Assembly: GCA_008682415.1 (NCBI GenBank)
Contig: VANK01000011.1
Coordinates: 166,432 to 230,431 of the forward strand
Reading direction: 5' to 3'
DNA from: Acidobacteria bacterium AB60
GTDB taxonomy: Bacteria; Acidobacteriota; Terriglobia; Terriglobales; Acidobacteriaceae
Length of the DNA: 64,000 nt
Part shown: positions 1 to 8,986 of the stretch, piece by piece
Numbering within the stretch: position 1 is the stretch's first letter
How the letters are laid out: each line of letters starts with the position of its first letter
Position numbers and translations under genes: made by a program
Notes under the pieces: generated by a model
What the model saw: only the letters and a program-made list of their open reading frames with translations
Database searches by the model: none
Told to the model about the DNA's origin: nothing

Positions 1-2211
1 TTGGACGACATTGTTGACGTCCTGCGGTTGGAGCCCATAACGGGCGGCTCTGGAACGGTCGATGGAGACCAGCAGACTGGGCTGCCCCGATACATCGAAT
101 ACCCCCACATCGGCGATTCCCGAAACGCTATTCATGATGCTGGCGATGCGGGTGGCGATGGCGGTGAGCTCATCCAGATCAGTTCCGAAGAGTTTGAGGG
201 AATTTTCGCCTTTAACTCCAGACATCGCTTCCTCGACATTGTCCTGGATGTTTTGCGAAAAGTTGAAATCTACCCCGGGGTACTGATGTAGATTGACCTC
301 GACCGCCTCGATCAATTTCTCCTTACGACCTTGAAACTGCGGACGCCACTGGCGGCTCGGCTTCAGGTCGGCAAGAAATTCGATGTTGTTGAAAGTGCTC
401 ACATCTGTCCCATCATCTGGACGCCCCATTTGCGAGACTACCTGCGATATTTCTGGATAGGCGCGGAGGGTGGATCGGATAGCATCCGCCATTCTGGAGG
501 AAGTCTCGAAGGAAATGTCCTGTTGCATGTCAGCCCGGATCCAAAGATTGCCTTCTTCAAGCGCAGGCATGAATTCACCCCCAACGCGCGTGAAGAGAAA
601 CAGCCCTCCGCACAGAGCCACGATGGAAAACAACCCTGTTGTCCGGCTGAAGCGTAGCGCCCGCCGCAAGCTGCTCGAGTAATGCCTCCGGAAGAAGGCG
701 CTCAGGCGCGTTTCATACACTTTATTCGCCCCTTTTCTGACGAAGGCCACAGAGCCGAGAACCGGAGCAAAGAGTAAGGCAAACATGAGTGCACCGGTCA
801 AGGCAAATCCATAAGTGACGGACATCGGAGCGAAGATCTTTCCCGGGACTCCCTGCATCGTAAATAGGGGAATGAAAGCGACGAGGATGATAAGCGTGGC
901 GAAGAGCACTGGCCTGGCTGCTTCGGCAACACCAATCGCAATTAGATGATTGACGTCTTCACCTTCATTGCGGCGCGAGACCTTACGATAGACACTTTCG
1001 AGAACTACGATCGAAGCGTCCACAAGGATACCGAAGTCGATCGCACCGATCGAAATCAGGTTAGCCGACTGGTCCGTCAACACCATCATGCTGAAAGCGA
1101 AGAGCACGGCAAATGGAATGGTGATGGCGGCGATGACGGTAATGCGCCAGTCGCCCAGCATGGTCAGTAAGACCAAAGTAACCAGTGTTAGTCCCAGGAT
1201 GACGACGTGGCGCACGGTGGAAGTGGTCACATGAATCAGGTTGGAACGATCGTAGATGGGCTTGATCCTCATTCCTGGCGGAAGCAAATTACCTTGATTG
1301 AGCGCATTGATCGTATGGCGCAGGGCGGCCAGCGCGGGGAGCGACTTGGTACCCTTGTTCATGAGCACAATGCCTTCCACAATATCCGGCTCGTTATCCC
1401 GCCCGACTTTCCCAAGTCTCGGCTGGCTGCCTTCCCGCACGTCGGCCACGTCGCTCAGCAGGACCGGCACACTGTTTCGCTCGGCGATCACAATGTTCCG
1501 CATATCAGCCAGCGAACGCAGAAGACCGACGCCGCGAACGTTCACGCTCTGGCTGCCGATGGTAAGGTAGTTGCCGCCGGCATTGGTATTGCTGTTCTGC
1601 ACAGCGCTGACCACTTGCGTCATCGTGACCCCGTACGCCAGCAATTTTGCCGGATCGATTTCGGCCTGGTATTGGCGCGTGGTCCCTCCAAACGTAGCCA
1701 CGTCCAGGATGCCCGGAACCTGCTTGATCTCGCGCACTAGGAGCCAATCTTGAGTGGCCTTTAGCTCATTCAGGGAATAGCCAGGCCCAGTGAGCTGGTA
1801 ACGGTAGATTTCGCCCACCGGAGATTCCGGTGAGAGCTGCGGCTGCAGACTCTGCGGCAATGTAATTTGCTGGACACGGTTAAGCGCTTCTTGGCGGTCA
1901 ACGAAGTAGTCGCTCGCAAAATCGAAGTACATCTTCACGTCGCTCAGCCCGAAAATGCTGATGGATCGGATCTGATCCAAGGCCGGAGTGCCATTCAACT
2001 GAGTCTCGAGCGGCCGGGTTACGAACTGTTCCATCTCCTCAGCGGACCAAGAGGGGTTCTGCGTAATGAATTCAACCATGGGGGGCGAGGGGTCGGGATA
2101 AGCTTCGATGTCGAGCCGAGTGAACGCATAGATACCCAAAGCCATCGCGACTAAAAAAACAATCACGACAACATCGCGAAAGCGGAGCAGCAGATGGACG
2201 ATCTTGAGCAT
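1..2211 (-). CDS. Heavy-metal efflux RND pump, CzcA/CusA family (3' end outside window)
   Basis: Inner-membrane proton/metal antiporter subunit of a tripartite efflux complex. The ATG at 2211 lies 2 bases after the stop of the adaptor gene, and 737 codons are visible of the roughly 1,030-1,060 usual for the family, so the last quarter is missing. The N-terminus has the typical first TM segment (from MLKIVHLLLRFRD). The segment GAIDFGILVDASIVVLE at about residues 387-403 carries the two Asp and one Glu that form the proton relay in the heavy-metal (HME) RND branch and distinguish it from drug exporters. Two large porter-domain regions follow TM1 and the mid-protein TM block. It is the last visible gene of the operon. 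The metal (Cu/Ag, or Co/Zn/Cd) cannot be decided here. Confidence 0.95.
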   Translation of the reverse strand, partial: MLKIVHLLLRFRDVVVIVFLVAMALGIYAFTRLDIEAYPDPSPPMVEFITQNPSWSAEEMEQFVTRPLETQLNGTPALDQIRSISIFGLSDVKMYFDFASDYFVDRQEALNRVQQITLPQSLQPQLSPESPVGEIYRYQLTGPGYSLNELKATQDWLLVREIKQVPGILDVATFGGTTRQYQAEIDPAKLLAYGVTMTQVVSAVQNSNTNAGGNYLTIGSQSVNVRGVGLLRSLADMRNIVIAERNSVPVLLSDVADVREGSQPRLGKVGRDNEPDIVEGIVLMNKGTKSLPALAALRHTINALNQGNLLPPGMRIKPIYDRSNLIHVTTSTVRHVVILGLTLVTLVLLTMLGDWRITVIAAITIPFAVLFAFSMMVLTDQSANLISIGAIDFGILVDASIVVLESVYRKVSRRNEGEDVNHLIAIGVAEAARPVLFATLIILVAFIPLFTMQGVPGKIFAPMSVTYGFALTGALMFALLFAPVLGSVAFVRKGANKVYETRLSAFFRRHYSSSLRRALRFSRTTGLFSIVALCGGLFLFTRVGGEFMPALEEGNLWIRADMQQDISFETSSRMADAIRSTLRAYPEISQVVSQMGRPDDGTDVSTFNNIEFLADLKPSRQWRPQFQGRKEKLIEAVEVNLHQYPGVDFNFSQNIQDNVEEAMSGVKGENSLKLFGTDLDELTAIATRIASIMNSVSGIADVGVFDVSGQPSLLVSIDRSRAARYGLQPQDVNNVVQ

Positions 2212-2213
2212 GA

Positions 2214-3290
2214 TTATTCGCTTCCGGAGGAGCGCAACAGTTCAGCGCCGCCAGTCACTACCTTGTCACCATCGTTTAGGCCCTGAAGGATTTGATCGCT
2301 GTCGGCGTGAGTCTCGCCGAGAGTGACATTTCGATGCTCATATTTTCCCGGAGCGGTCTGAACAAACACGAAGACGTCATTACCGTTACGGATGACCGCG
2401 GAGGCGGGCACTACGATCGCGTCGTGCAATTGCCCGGTCAAGCTGAGGTTTGCGTACGCGCCTGGTTTGAGGCGATGTTCTGGATTAGGAATCGCGACCC
2501 GCACCTTGAGAGTTAGAGTCACAGGATCTACGGCATCGGAGATGTTCTCGACCTTTTCGTGTAGCTGCCAGCCCGGGTAGCCGTTTACGGTCACGGTTGC
2601 CGGCTGCCCTAGGTGCACGTTCGCCTGGTCGCGCGGATAGAGGTCTCCCACCACCCAGATGGAATCGATATCCGCAATGGTGGCGATCGAGGTGGCGTTG
2701 TCGAGTGACCGCTGCAACTCGCCTGTTCCTGTGCCAACATCCAGCACCACGCCGGAGATGGGCGAGACGATCGGAACCAGATCTGTGACGTCGTCTTCAT
2801 TAAAGCCCAGCAGGTGCAAAGTCTGGCGGGTGCGCGCCAGATCCGCGTGGTCGGCATCGTCGAGCGCCTTAAGGTCATCGTAGTCTTTCTGCGCCATGAC
2901 TTCGTGAGCGAGCAGTTCCCGGGCGCGGGCCAGCTGACGGTCTGCGCGGGCCGCCTCAACTTTCGCCTTCTCGTAGTCCGAGCGAGCCTGCGTCGCCTCT
3001 GTGCTCTCCAGAGAACCAATGTTCTGACCTTTGCGGACTTCCTGGCCGGGAAGGATGCGCAACGCGACCACGCGTCCGCTGATCATTGGGTAGATATGGA
3101 CGATCTTCGTAGGGTTGGCCATGAGGTGGGCAGGCAAATCAATCTGCGCGCCCACAGACTGACGTTTGACCACCATGGTTTCAAGCACCTGCTGCTTGGG
3201 GATGTCGGTTCCTATCGGCGCCTGTCGGCGGCACCCGGACTGTGACACGAAGAGGCACGCGGCGATCGCGAACCCTTGGGCTCTTCTCAT
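2214..3290 (-). CDS. Efflux RND periplasmic adaptor subunit (CzcB/CusB type)
   Basis: A 358-residue membrane-fusion protein that bridges the RND pump and the outer-membrane channel. The N-terminus is hydrophobic and ends in a Cys (residue 20). The lipobox is not canonical, so lipidation is only possible. A barrel-sandwich half (ISGRVVALRILPGQEVRKGQ, about 70-90), an alpha-helical hairpin rich in Ala, Arg and Glu (about 100-165), the second lipoyl half (SPISGVVLDVGTGTGEL) and beta-barrel segments follow in family order. It overlaps the upstream TolC gene by 4 bases and sits 2 bases before the pump gene, so all three are almost surely co-translated. It lacks the His/Met-rich metal-binding N-terminal stretch of some CusB proteins. 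Confidence 0.93.
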   Translation of the reverse strand: MRRAQGFAIAACLFVSQSGCRRQAPIGTDIPKQQVLETMVVKRQSVGAQIDLPAHLMANPTKIVHIYPMISGRVVALRILPGQEVRKGQNIGSLESTEATQARSDYEKAKVEAARADRQLARARELLAHEVMAQKDYDDLKALDDADHADLARTRQTLHLLGFNEDDVTDLVPIVSPISGVVLDVGTGTGELQRSLDNATSIATIADIDSIWVVGDLYPRDQANVHLGQPATVTVNGYPGWQLHEKVENISDAVDPVTLTLKVRVAIPNPEHRLKPGAYANLSLTGQLHDAIVVPASAVIRNGNDVFVFVQTAPGKYEHRNVTLGETHADSDQILQGLNDGDKVVTGGAELLRSSGSE

Positions 3291-4552
3291 GGTGCCACCT
3301 CCGTGGCCGCGGCATAGCTGAGCTGATGAATGCTGAGCCAGACCTGCAGGTTGGCGGCAAGTGCGTCGAGATGAATCTGGCGATAGTCACGCAACCCATC
3401 GAGGTAGTCCAGTAGGGTCGCCGCTCCGTGTCGGTAACTGAACTCCAGGTTGCTGCGTACCCGTTCCGACTCCGCGAGGTAATGGCTGTTGTAGCGCTCT
3501 GCGACACGACGGGCACTTTCATAGGCTGCCCAAGCCTGTTCCACATCGCTAATGACCTGATTGCGGGCAGCCGTTTCCGCCATGCGGAATGATTGTGCCT
3601 CATAGCGCGTCCGTTGCTTTTCGCCTTGATTGCGATCAAACACCCGCAGAGGAATCGAGATCTGGAACCCGGCGCTGTTATAGACGCCGACTCGCTCGAA
3701 TTCCGCGCCAAGGGTCGGATCTGCGGTCGCTCCGGCATCCGCTAACTTCACGTTCGCGTTAGCCAGGTTCACAGACTGCTCCGCAGCAAGGTAATCTGGC
3801 CGGTGAGTCAGTGCCTGCTGTTCCAGCGTATCCAGGGTTGAGACAATCCCGCGCCGATCCAGTTCGCCCGCGATATGGAAGTCCGGATCGGGCCTTTCCA
3901 GTCCCATGAGCAGTTGCAGCGCGTCGCCGGCCTGCGTCAAGTTGAGCTGGGCCGTATCGAAATCCGACTCGAACTCAGCAAGTTGCAGATCGATGCGTTC
4001 GAAGTCGGTCTTGCTAATGTCGCCGGCATCAAGCCGGGCCCTACTTAGTTCGACGGTCTTGTGATAGCTCTCCAGGTTCTCGTGAGCAATATCCAGCGCG
4101 CCTTTAGCCGCCAGCATATTGGTGAACGCGTTCTTCACCTGAAGGACGGTCAGCCGCTGCTGATCGTTGTATTGACTTTCGGCGACCCCGATGGTGCTCC
4201 TGGCTATATCAAGCCGCCACCTGCGCTTCTGTCCCCGCTCAAAGAGCCGTGACACGTTGCCGACGTAGGAATAAGGACTGCTGGGATTGTTGGCAGGAAG
4301 AGAAACATCTGCTCCAGACACAGTGAATGTGGGGTTGACTCGCAATCCGGCCGTAACCTCGCTGGACCTGGTGGCGTCAACGTGCCGGGCCGCGGACAAA
4401 AGCAATGGGTTTCGTGCCTTCGCGATATCGAGCACTTGTTGAAGCGTCATTGGTGACGATGCCGGAACTTGGGCGGCTGCGAGGGGCCAAAGCACGAGCG
4501 ACGCCATGATCGACCACAGCGTAGATAAGCCAGATTTCATGAGCGTGTCCAT
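3287..4552 (-). CDS. TolC-family outer membrane channel (CzcC type)
   Basis: A 421-residue outer membrane efflux protein. It opens with a signal peptide (hydrophobic run about residues 9-27, ending near PLAAAQ), then MTLQQVLDIAKARNP, which is typical of the first OEP repeat. Long amphipathic helices follow, with the second OEP repeat at about 230-400. Its 3' end overlaps the adaptor start (ATGA type), so it is the first of the three structural efflux genes. An in-frame ATG four codons downstream (residue 5) is an alternative start. The gene supplies the outer-membrane exit duct of the metal pump. Confidence 0.93.
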   Translation of the reverse strand: MDTLMKSGLSTLWSIMASLVLWPLAAAQVPASSPMTLQQVLDIAKARNPLLLSAARHVDATRSSEVTAGLRVNPTFTVSGADVSLPANNPSSPYSYVGNVSRLFERGQKRRWRLDIARSTIGVAESQYNDQQRLTVLQVKNAFTNMLAAKGALDIAHENLESYHKTVELSRARLDAGDISKTDFERIDLQLAEFESDFDTAQLNLTQAGDALQLLMGLERPDPDFHIAGELDRRGIVSTLDTLEQQALTHRPDYLAAEQSVNLANANVKLADAGATADPTLGAEFERVGVYNSAGFQISIPLRVFDRNQGEKQRTRYEAQSFRMAETAARNQVISDVEQAWAAYESARRVAERYNSHYLAESERVRSNLEFSYRHGAATLLDYLDGLRDYRQIHLDALAANLQVWLSIHQLSYAAATEVAP

Positions 4553-4614
4553 TGGCGAGCGTATGCTGCTCGGTTCTTCTGGAGGAAAACTGGGGATCTA
4601 TCAGGAAGGAGACA

Positions 4615-5025
4615 CTAAACGACGGGGGGCGGTCGCGATAACATGCGGGAACCGTATCCGAGCTCAAAACGTAGGGTCGGATCGCTGCCTGGTAGAAACG
4701 CAATCGTACGCCATGGTGAAGGGCGGTAGAGGTATGGAGAATCATTTGGAACCGGGTGAGTGCTTTGTAGCCAGGTTCCAGCTTCGGAGTGCCGGTCGCA
4801 TTTGTCCCAGATCCGCTGAACCTCTGCCGGACAATTAAATGCTTGGATATCGTCTGTAATGGAGATGACTGGCAAAAGAATAGCGGATAGCATTGCCAGC
4901 GCAACGAATCGAACCGCCGGTCCTCGTCGCAAAAACGATTTTCGGTGTGAACGGCAGAGACCGATACAGAGTCCCCAGATAGCTACAGACACCGTTAGCC
5001 AGATCAAATTGAGGATGATTTCCAC
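4615..5025 (-). CDS. Small membrane protein at the head of the metal-efflux operon
   Basis: A 136-residue hypothetical protein with a GTG start at 5025. It has two predicted TM segments (residues about 3-23 and 40-57), with the stretch SAILLPVISITDDIQA at the end of the second and a basic loop between them. The remainder is polar and Pro-rich. It lies 62 bases upstream of the TolC gene on the same strand, so it is probably the first gene of the operon. I do not recognise a named family. Its placement suggests an accessory or sensing role in metal efflux, which is inference. The Shine-Dalgarno match is weak, so the start is uncertain. Confidence 0.6.
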   Translation of the reverse strand: MEIILNLIWLTVSVAIWGLCIGLCRSHRKSFLRRGPAVRFVALAMLSAILLPVISITDDIQAFNCPAEVQRIWDKCDRHSEAGTWLQSTHPVPNDSPYLYRPSPWRTIAFLPGSDPTLRFELGYGSRMLSRPPPVV

Positions 5026-5098
5026 AGGCTCGATTCAAATTCTACACGAACAGGAGGGATTCATTTCTCAACCAGGCTGATTGCCGGCGACTTGCCCC

Positions 5099-6097
5099 TC
5101 AACGGCGCAAATATTCGAGCGAGTAGACGCTGGCGGGATCGATCGGGGACACGAGTATCCCCAGAGATTTCAATTGCATGTAATTCTTCCTCCACCGCTC
5201 TGGGCTCATCACCCCGATGTCAGACTCATCACCCTTGCTCCCGGTGATGAATGCTCCCCTCTTCAGCGCTTCGGCAGTATAGGACTCCTGAGCCGGGTTG
5301 AGTGCGGGGTTGAGCGTAAGCAGGTAGGCATTGGTTGGACCTGGGTCCTTCAGATAATCCCGCCATCCGAGAATACTGGCGCGGACAAACTTCGCTACGA
5401 CATCTGGGTGTTGCGCTGCAAACTGTCGTGTGGTGAATTGCACCCGGTATGGATCGTATCCAGAATCGCTGATGAGTAGAGTGCGCACCGTCGCGCCCGC
5501 CTGCTTGGCGAAGAATGGTTCACTTGTAATAAAGATCTGCTGGACGTACCCGGGATCAGCGAGGAAGTTTGCGATGGACAGTGTGGTCGGAACCTGCCGC
5601 ACCTGGTGCAGCCCATAGCGACTGATCACGTATTTGAGCCATGTGGCGCCCGTCTGTGCTGCGATCGTGTGACCATCGAGGTCTTTGAACGCGCGAATCG
5701 GTGACTGCTCATGAACCATGACCGCCTGGGGATCGTGCTGCATGGTTGCGGCAACCGCTAGCAGCGGCAGTCCGTTGGCGTTCCACTCCAGTATCTGGTC
5801 GCTCGATCCAAGCCCGAACTCCGCCTTGCCAGTTGCCACTTGCTGCGCCACACTCCCATACTGCGGAAGTGGAAGGATTGTTAGGTCCAGTCCTTCGGCT
5901 TTGTAATATCCCGATTGCTGGGCCGCGAAGAATCCGCCTACCTCCGGCTGAGGGTACCAGTCGAGTTGCAGGCGCACCATTGTTCGCGCGCTTCCGACTT
6001 CGCTCCGGCCAGAACGGCAACCTGCGACGCAAAGAACTGTTAGCACCGCTAATACCGGCGCACCACTGCGGATCAGTAAAAAGGCCAGGCGCAACAT
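5099..6097 (-). CDS. ABC transporter substrate-binding lipoprotein, NMT1/THI5/SsuA-like
   Basis: A 332-residue solute-binding protein. I start it at 6097 because the first 27 residues then form a clean lipoprotein signal ending in VAGC (lipidated Cys27); a longer frame to 6157 adds 20 residues that do not look like a leader. The motif LDWYPQPEVGGFFAA followed by GYYKAEGLDLTI is the hallmark of the NMT1/THI5-like group, which binds pyrimidine precursors, sulfonates, nitrate and similar small ligands. The cognate ATPase and permease are on the opposite strand at 10.7-12.2 kb, and this gene is divergent from that operon. The ligand is unknown; the neighbouring enzymes point to a nitrogen-containing molecule. 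Confidence 0.9.
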   Translation of the reverse strand: MLRLAFLLIRSGAPVLAVLTVLCVAGCRSGRSEVGSARTMVRLQLDWYPQPEVGGFFAAQQSGYYKAEGLDLTILPLPQYGSVAQQVATGKAEFGLGSSDQILEWNANGLPLLAVAATMQHDPQAVMVHEQSPIRAFKDLDGHTIAAQTGATWLKYVISRYGLHQVRQVPTTLSIANFLADPGYVQQIFITSEPFFAKQAGATVRTLLISDSGYDPYRVQFTTRQFAAQHPDVVAKFVRASILGWRDYLKDPGPTNAYLLTLNPALNPAQESYTAEALKRGAFITGSKGDESDIGVMSPERWRKNYMQLKSLGILVSPIDPASVYSLEYLRR

Positions 6098-6122
6098 TGA
6101 GCTATCGAGGACCGTTCCTTGA

Positions 6123-6180
6123 GATGACCGTACCACAGGACAACATCCTCCACGCACTGATCTGTGTGGTGCAGGTCATC
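6123..6180. promoter_or_regulatory. Imperfect 58-base palindrome in the divergent region
   Basis: Outer arms GATGACC (6123-6129) and GGTCATC (6174-6180) are exactly complementary. Inside them CCACA (6133-6137) faces TGTGG (6165-6169), with mostly matching flanks. A second nested dyad is CCACGCA (6150-6156) against TGTGTGG (6163-6169). The element lies between the binding-protein gene (start 6097) and the deaminase gene (start 6253). It could be an operator for the divergent genes or a folded leader of the binding-protein mRNA. I could not match it to a known riboswitch. Confidence 0.5.
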
Positions 6181-6252
6181 CCGCATGCAGTTCTGGAGAC
6201 GCTTGCGCAATTCTTTATCCCGTCTTGACTCCCGGCATGTTAGTTTCAGCCC

Positions 6253-6810
6253 ATGGATTCAGCCCCACTCGTTGGGCGTCCGGTGGTTTCTGCTCGCCGT
6301 CGCGATCTGCCTGTGCTTGATCAAGAGCGTATGGCGTCGATAGCCGCGTTTACAGCGAGAACCATGCTCACTGAGGATCCCCGCCCATTTGGAGCAATGA
6401 TCGTTCACTCGAAGACGGGCAATGTGCTAACGCGCGCACTGAATTCCGTGCGCCGGCGCTATGATCCAAGCGCGCACGCAGAAGTGCAGGCCATCCGGCG
6501 GGGGGCCCGCCGCTTGAAACAACTCTCGCTTGCTGGACACACTCTCTACACAACCTGCGAGCCTTGCCCCATGTGTATGAGCGCCGCACTTTGGGCCAGG
6601 CTGGATCGAGTGGTTTACGGAGCAACGATTGCCGACGCCAATCGCCATTGCAACCAGATTCAAATCCCCGCCGCAGAAGTAGCTGCCCGTAGCGACATGA
6701 GATGCAGAGTGGATGGGCCAATTCTGCGGGAAGAGTGTTATGGTCTGTTCACTCACCCCCGCATGCTGCGCGCCTTCAAACTTTGGTCGACACGACGCAA
6801 GCCCAGATAG
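6253..6810 (+). CDS. Nucleoside/nucleobase deaminase, guanine-deaminase-like
   Basis: A 185-residue zinc-dependent cytidine-deaminase-fold enzyme. Zinc ligands are His75 in HAEVQAIRR and Cys105 and Cys108 in CEPCPMC, with Glu77 as proton shuttle. The segment FGAMIVH and the later VVYGATIADANRH resemble small bacterial guanine deaminases more than the tRNA A34 deaminase TadA, but substrate cannot be fixed from sequence. It is the first gene of a + strand operon with an FAD oxidase, a creatininase-family hydrolase, a CocE-type hydrolase and an ABC transporter. An amino-group-removing step on an imported heterocycle is a reasonable inference. Confidence 0.88.
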   Translation: MDSAPLVGRPVVSARRRDLPVLDQERMASIAAFTARTMLTEDPRPFGAMIVHSKTGNVLTRALNSVRRRYDPSAHAEVQAIRRGARRLKQLSLAGHTLYTTCEPCPMCMSAALWARLDRVVYGATIADANRHCNQIQIPAAEVAARSDMRCRVDGPILREECYGLFTHPRMLRAFKLWSTRRKPR

Positions 6811-6830
6811 GTCTTCCACGAGGATTAGTG

Positions 6831-8192
6831 ATGGCGGACAGCATCGCGGTTGAGTTGAGTGAGTTTGTGTCCGATCCGGCTCGCATCGTGACGGCGCCCC
6901 GGGTACTCGACCGCCTTTCCCATGACTTCTATTGGTACTCTCCCGTTCTTCGACCGAAACTGGCACCGAAGGTCGCAGATGTGGCGGTGCAGCCACGAGA
7001 CATGGACGAATTGATGGCGGTCCTTGGTTACGCCTTGCGGGAAAAGGTGCCAGTGACCGTGAGGGGAGCCGGCACAGGGAACTACGGACAATGCGTTCCT
7101 CTCCGGGGCGGCATCCTGCTCGACCTCTCCCTGTTGGACAAGTTGGAGACAATCACCCGAGACGGAGTTGCGATTTGCCAGCCCGGACTGCGGCTGGGGG
7201 AACTCGAAGCGGTAGCCCGGGCAAAAGGCTGGGAACTGCGCATGTACCCGTCTACTTTGCTTAAGGCGTCCGTCGGAGGGTTTCTGGCGGGCGGATCGGG
7301 CGGTATCGGCTCAGTGGCGCACGGAGGATTGCGCGACTTCGATACAGTACGTGGTTTTGAATTCGTCACCATGGAAGAACAACCGCGCATCGTGGCGTAT
7401 GAAGGCGAAGCAGTGCACGAAATTTTGCATGCCTGGGGCACAAATGGCATCCTCACGCGCATCTGGTTCGCCCTGACCCCTGCGATCGAGTGGACCCAAT
7501 TCACGGCAGCTTTCGATACATATGAGCAAGCCTTCACGTTTGCGGAGACAATCGCCTGTGGACGCAACTGGACGAAGCGTCTCGTGACCGTGTTCGAGTG
7601 GCCGATTCCGGATTTCTTCACGCCCATTCGGCGATTCGTTCGAAATCAAAAGGCCATGGTCCTTTTGATGATCGCTAGCAGTCAGATCGATCAGTTACGG
7701 GAAATTCTTGCGTCAAGTGGGGGGGAAGAGACCTTCGCCGGTTCTTACGACGGACCGCGGACCCAGCCGCTGCTCAGCGATTACACGTGGAATCACACCA
7801 CGCTGTGGGCAATGAAAGCGGATCCGGCATACACCTATCTGCAATGTGGATTTTCCGGTGCCAGCTGTCGACAGCAGTTCCAGCTCCTAAGGGAGCGTTT
7901 CGGCACGGAGTTCCTCTTCCACATCGAATTCATGAAGAATGGTAAGGGAGAAATTTATCCGGGGGCAATTCCCATCGTTCGCTTTACTACTGAGGAACGG
8001 TTGAACGACATGATTGAGTATTGCCGTTCGATTGATGTTTTCGTCGCAAACCCGCACGTAAATTACCTGGAGGATGGGGGCCGGTTTCGACCCGATAACA
8101 TCCAGCTTCGGGCCAAGCAAAAATATGATCCACACGGCCTGCTCAATCCTGGCAAAATGATCAGCTTCCAGAAGGAGTCTTCGGGGCGATGA
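6831..8192 (+). CDS. FAD-binding oxidoreductase (PCMH / FAD_binding_4 family)
   Basis: A 453-residue flavoprotein. The ATG at 6831 is chosen because GAGGA sits just upstream and it clears the deaminase gene; an upstream in-frame start at 6702 would overlap that gene heavily. The FAD domain is seen in VTVRGAGTGNYGQ and LLDLSLLDKLETI (about 65-100), followed by PGLRLGELEAVARAKG and the Gly-rich GGFLAGGSGGIGSV. The C-terminus ends in DPHGLLNPGKM, the usual close of the GlcD/DLD/vanillyl-oxidase group. It overlaps the next gene by 4 bases (ATGA). The substrate is unknown; in this operon it may oxidise a ring or alcohol intermediate. Confidence 0.9.
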   Translation: MADSIAVELSEFVSDPARIVTAPRVLDRLSHDFYWYSPVLRPKLAPKVADVAVQPRDMDELMAVLGYALREKVPVTVRGAGTGNYGQCVPLRGGILLDLSLLDKLETITRDGVAICQPGLRLGELEAVARAKGWELRMYPSTLLKASVGGFLAGGSGGIGSVAHGGLRDFDTVRGFEFVTMEEQPRIVAYEGEAVHEILHAWGTNGILTRIWFALTPAIEWTQFTAAFDTYEQAFTFAETIACGRNWTKRLVTVFEWPIPDFFTPIRRFVRNQKAMVLLMIASSQIDQLREILASSGGEETFAGSYDGPRTQPLLSDYTWNHTTLWAMKADPAYTYLQCGFSGASCRQQFQLLRERFGTEFLFHIEFMKNGKGEIYPGAIPIVRFTTEERLNDMIEYCRSIDVFVANPHVNYLEDGGRFRPDNIQLRAKQKYDPHGLLNPGKMISFQKESSGR

Positions 8193-8983
8193 AGACATGG
8201 ATCCCGGACCACCGCAATTTCGCCTACCTGAGCTGGAAGCAGGTGGAAGCATTGCCCCGCGCCCAGACCCTCCTGATCCTTCCCACTGCGGCCATCGAAC
8301 AACATGGACACCACCTGCCTCTGGCTACGGATACGCTTATCAACAACTTGCTGCTCGGGCACGCGCTCGAGCGGATCGCACCGGAACTCCCCATCTACGC
8401 CTTGCCGCCGATCTGTTACGGGAAAAGCAACGAACACCTCGGATTTCCGGGAACTCTCTCCGTGAGCGCCCAAACTTTCCTGGCAGTGGTGCGCGATCTA
8501 GGCGCAAGCATCGCTTCAGCTAGGTTCGTCAAAGTAGTCCTCTACAACACGCACGGCGGCAATACGTCTCTGGTCGATGTATGCGCACGCGATCTCCGGG
8601 CGGAATTCGGCCTGCGGACATTTACGCTTTTCGGCGCAGCGGGAGCCCCCTTCTCTGATGTGAGCCCGCAGGAACGTACCTATGGCTTCCATGCGGGAGA
8701 AATAGAAACCTCCCTTTTGCTCCACGGCGTTCCAGAGTTAGTCCACATAGACGAATTCACGTCAAATTACATCGCCCGGACTACAGACGCGGATCTTCTC
8801 AAGCCCGAGGGCTCGTGCGCCAATTTTGCATGGCTTACTCGGGACATTGCTCCTAGCGGTGTACTTGGCGATCCGGTTGGCTCCACGGCGGAAAAAGGGG
8901 AGCGATGGGTCGGTGAAGCAGCGGAACGAATCGCCAATGCCCTGCTTGCGATGTACCAATTCGAACCGCGTCATGGAGCCTAA
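8189..8983 (+). CDS. Creatininase-family amidohydrolase
   Basis: A 264-residue metal-dependent hydrolase with the full family signature: AAIEQHGHHLPLATD (metal ligands and active-site Glu, about 31-45), NTHGGN (about 118-123) and HAGEIETSLLL (about 168-178). Members cleave cyclic amides such as creatinine or remove formyl groups, as in the formamidopyrimidine deformylases of flavin synthesis. It overlaps the oxidase stop and ends 3 bases before the CocE-like gene. In this operon a ring-opening or deformylation step is the likeliest job, but this is inference from family and context. Confidence 0.9.
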   Translation: MKTWIPDHRNFAYLSWKQVEALPRAQTLLILPTAAIEQHGHHLPLATDTLINNLLLGHALERIAPELPIYALPPICYGKSNEHLGFPGTLSVSAQTFLAVVRDLGASIASARFVKVVLYNTHGGNTSLVDVCARDLRAEFGLRTFTLFGAAGAPFSDVSPQERTYGFHAGEIETSLLLHGVPELVHIDEFTSNYIARTTDADLLKPEGSCANFAWLTRDIAPSGVLGDPVGSTAEKGERWVGEAAERIANALLAMYQFEPRHGA

Positions 8984-8986
8984 AGC

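Noticed and set aside
6098..6252. TPP riboswitch upstream of the THI5-like binding protein
   Set aside because: The conserved CUGAGA and ACCUGA-type core elements are not found on either strand.
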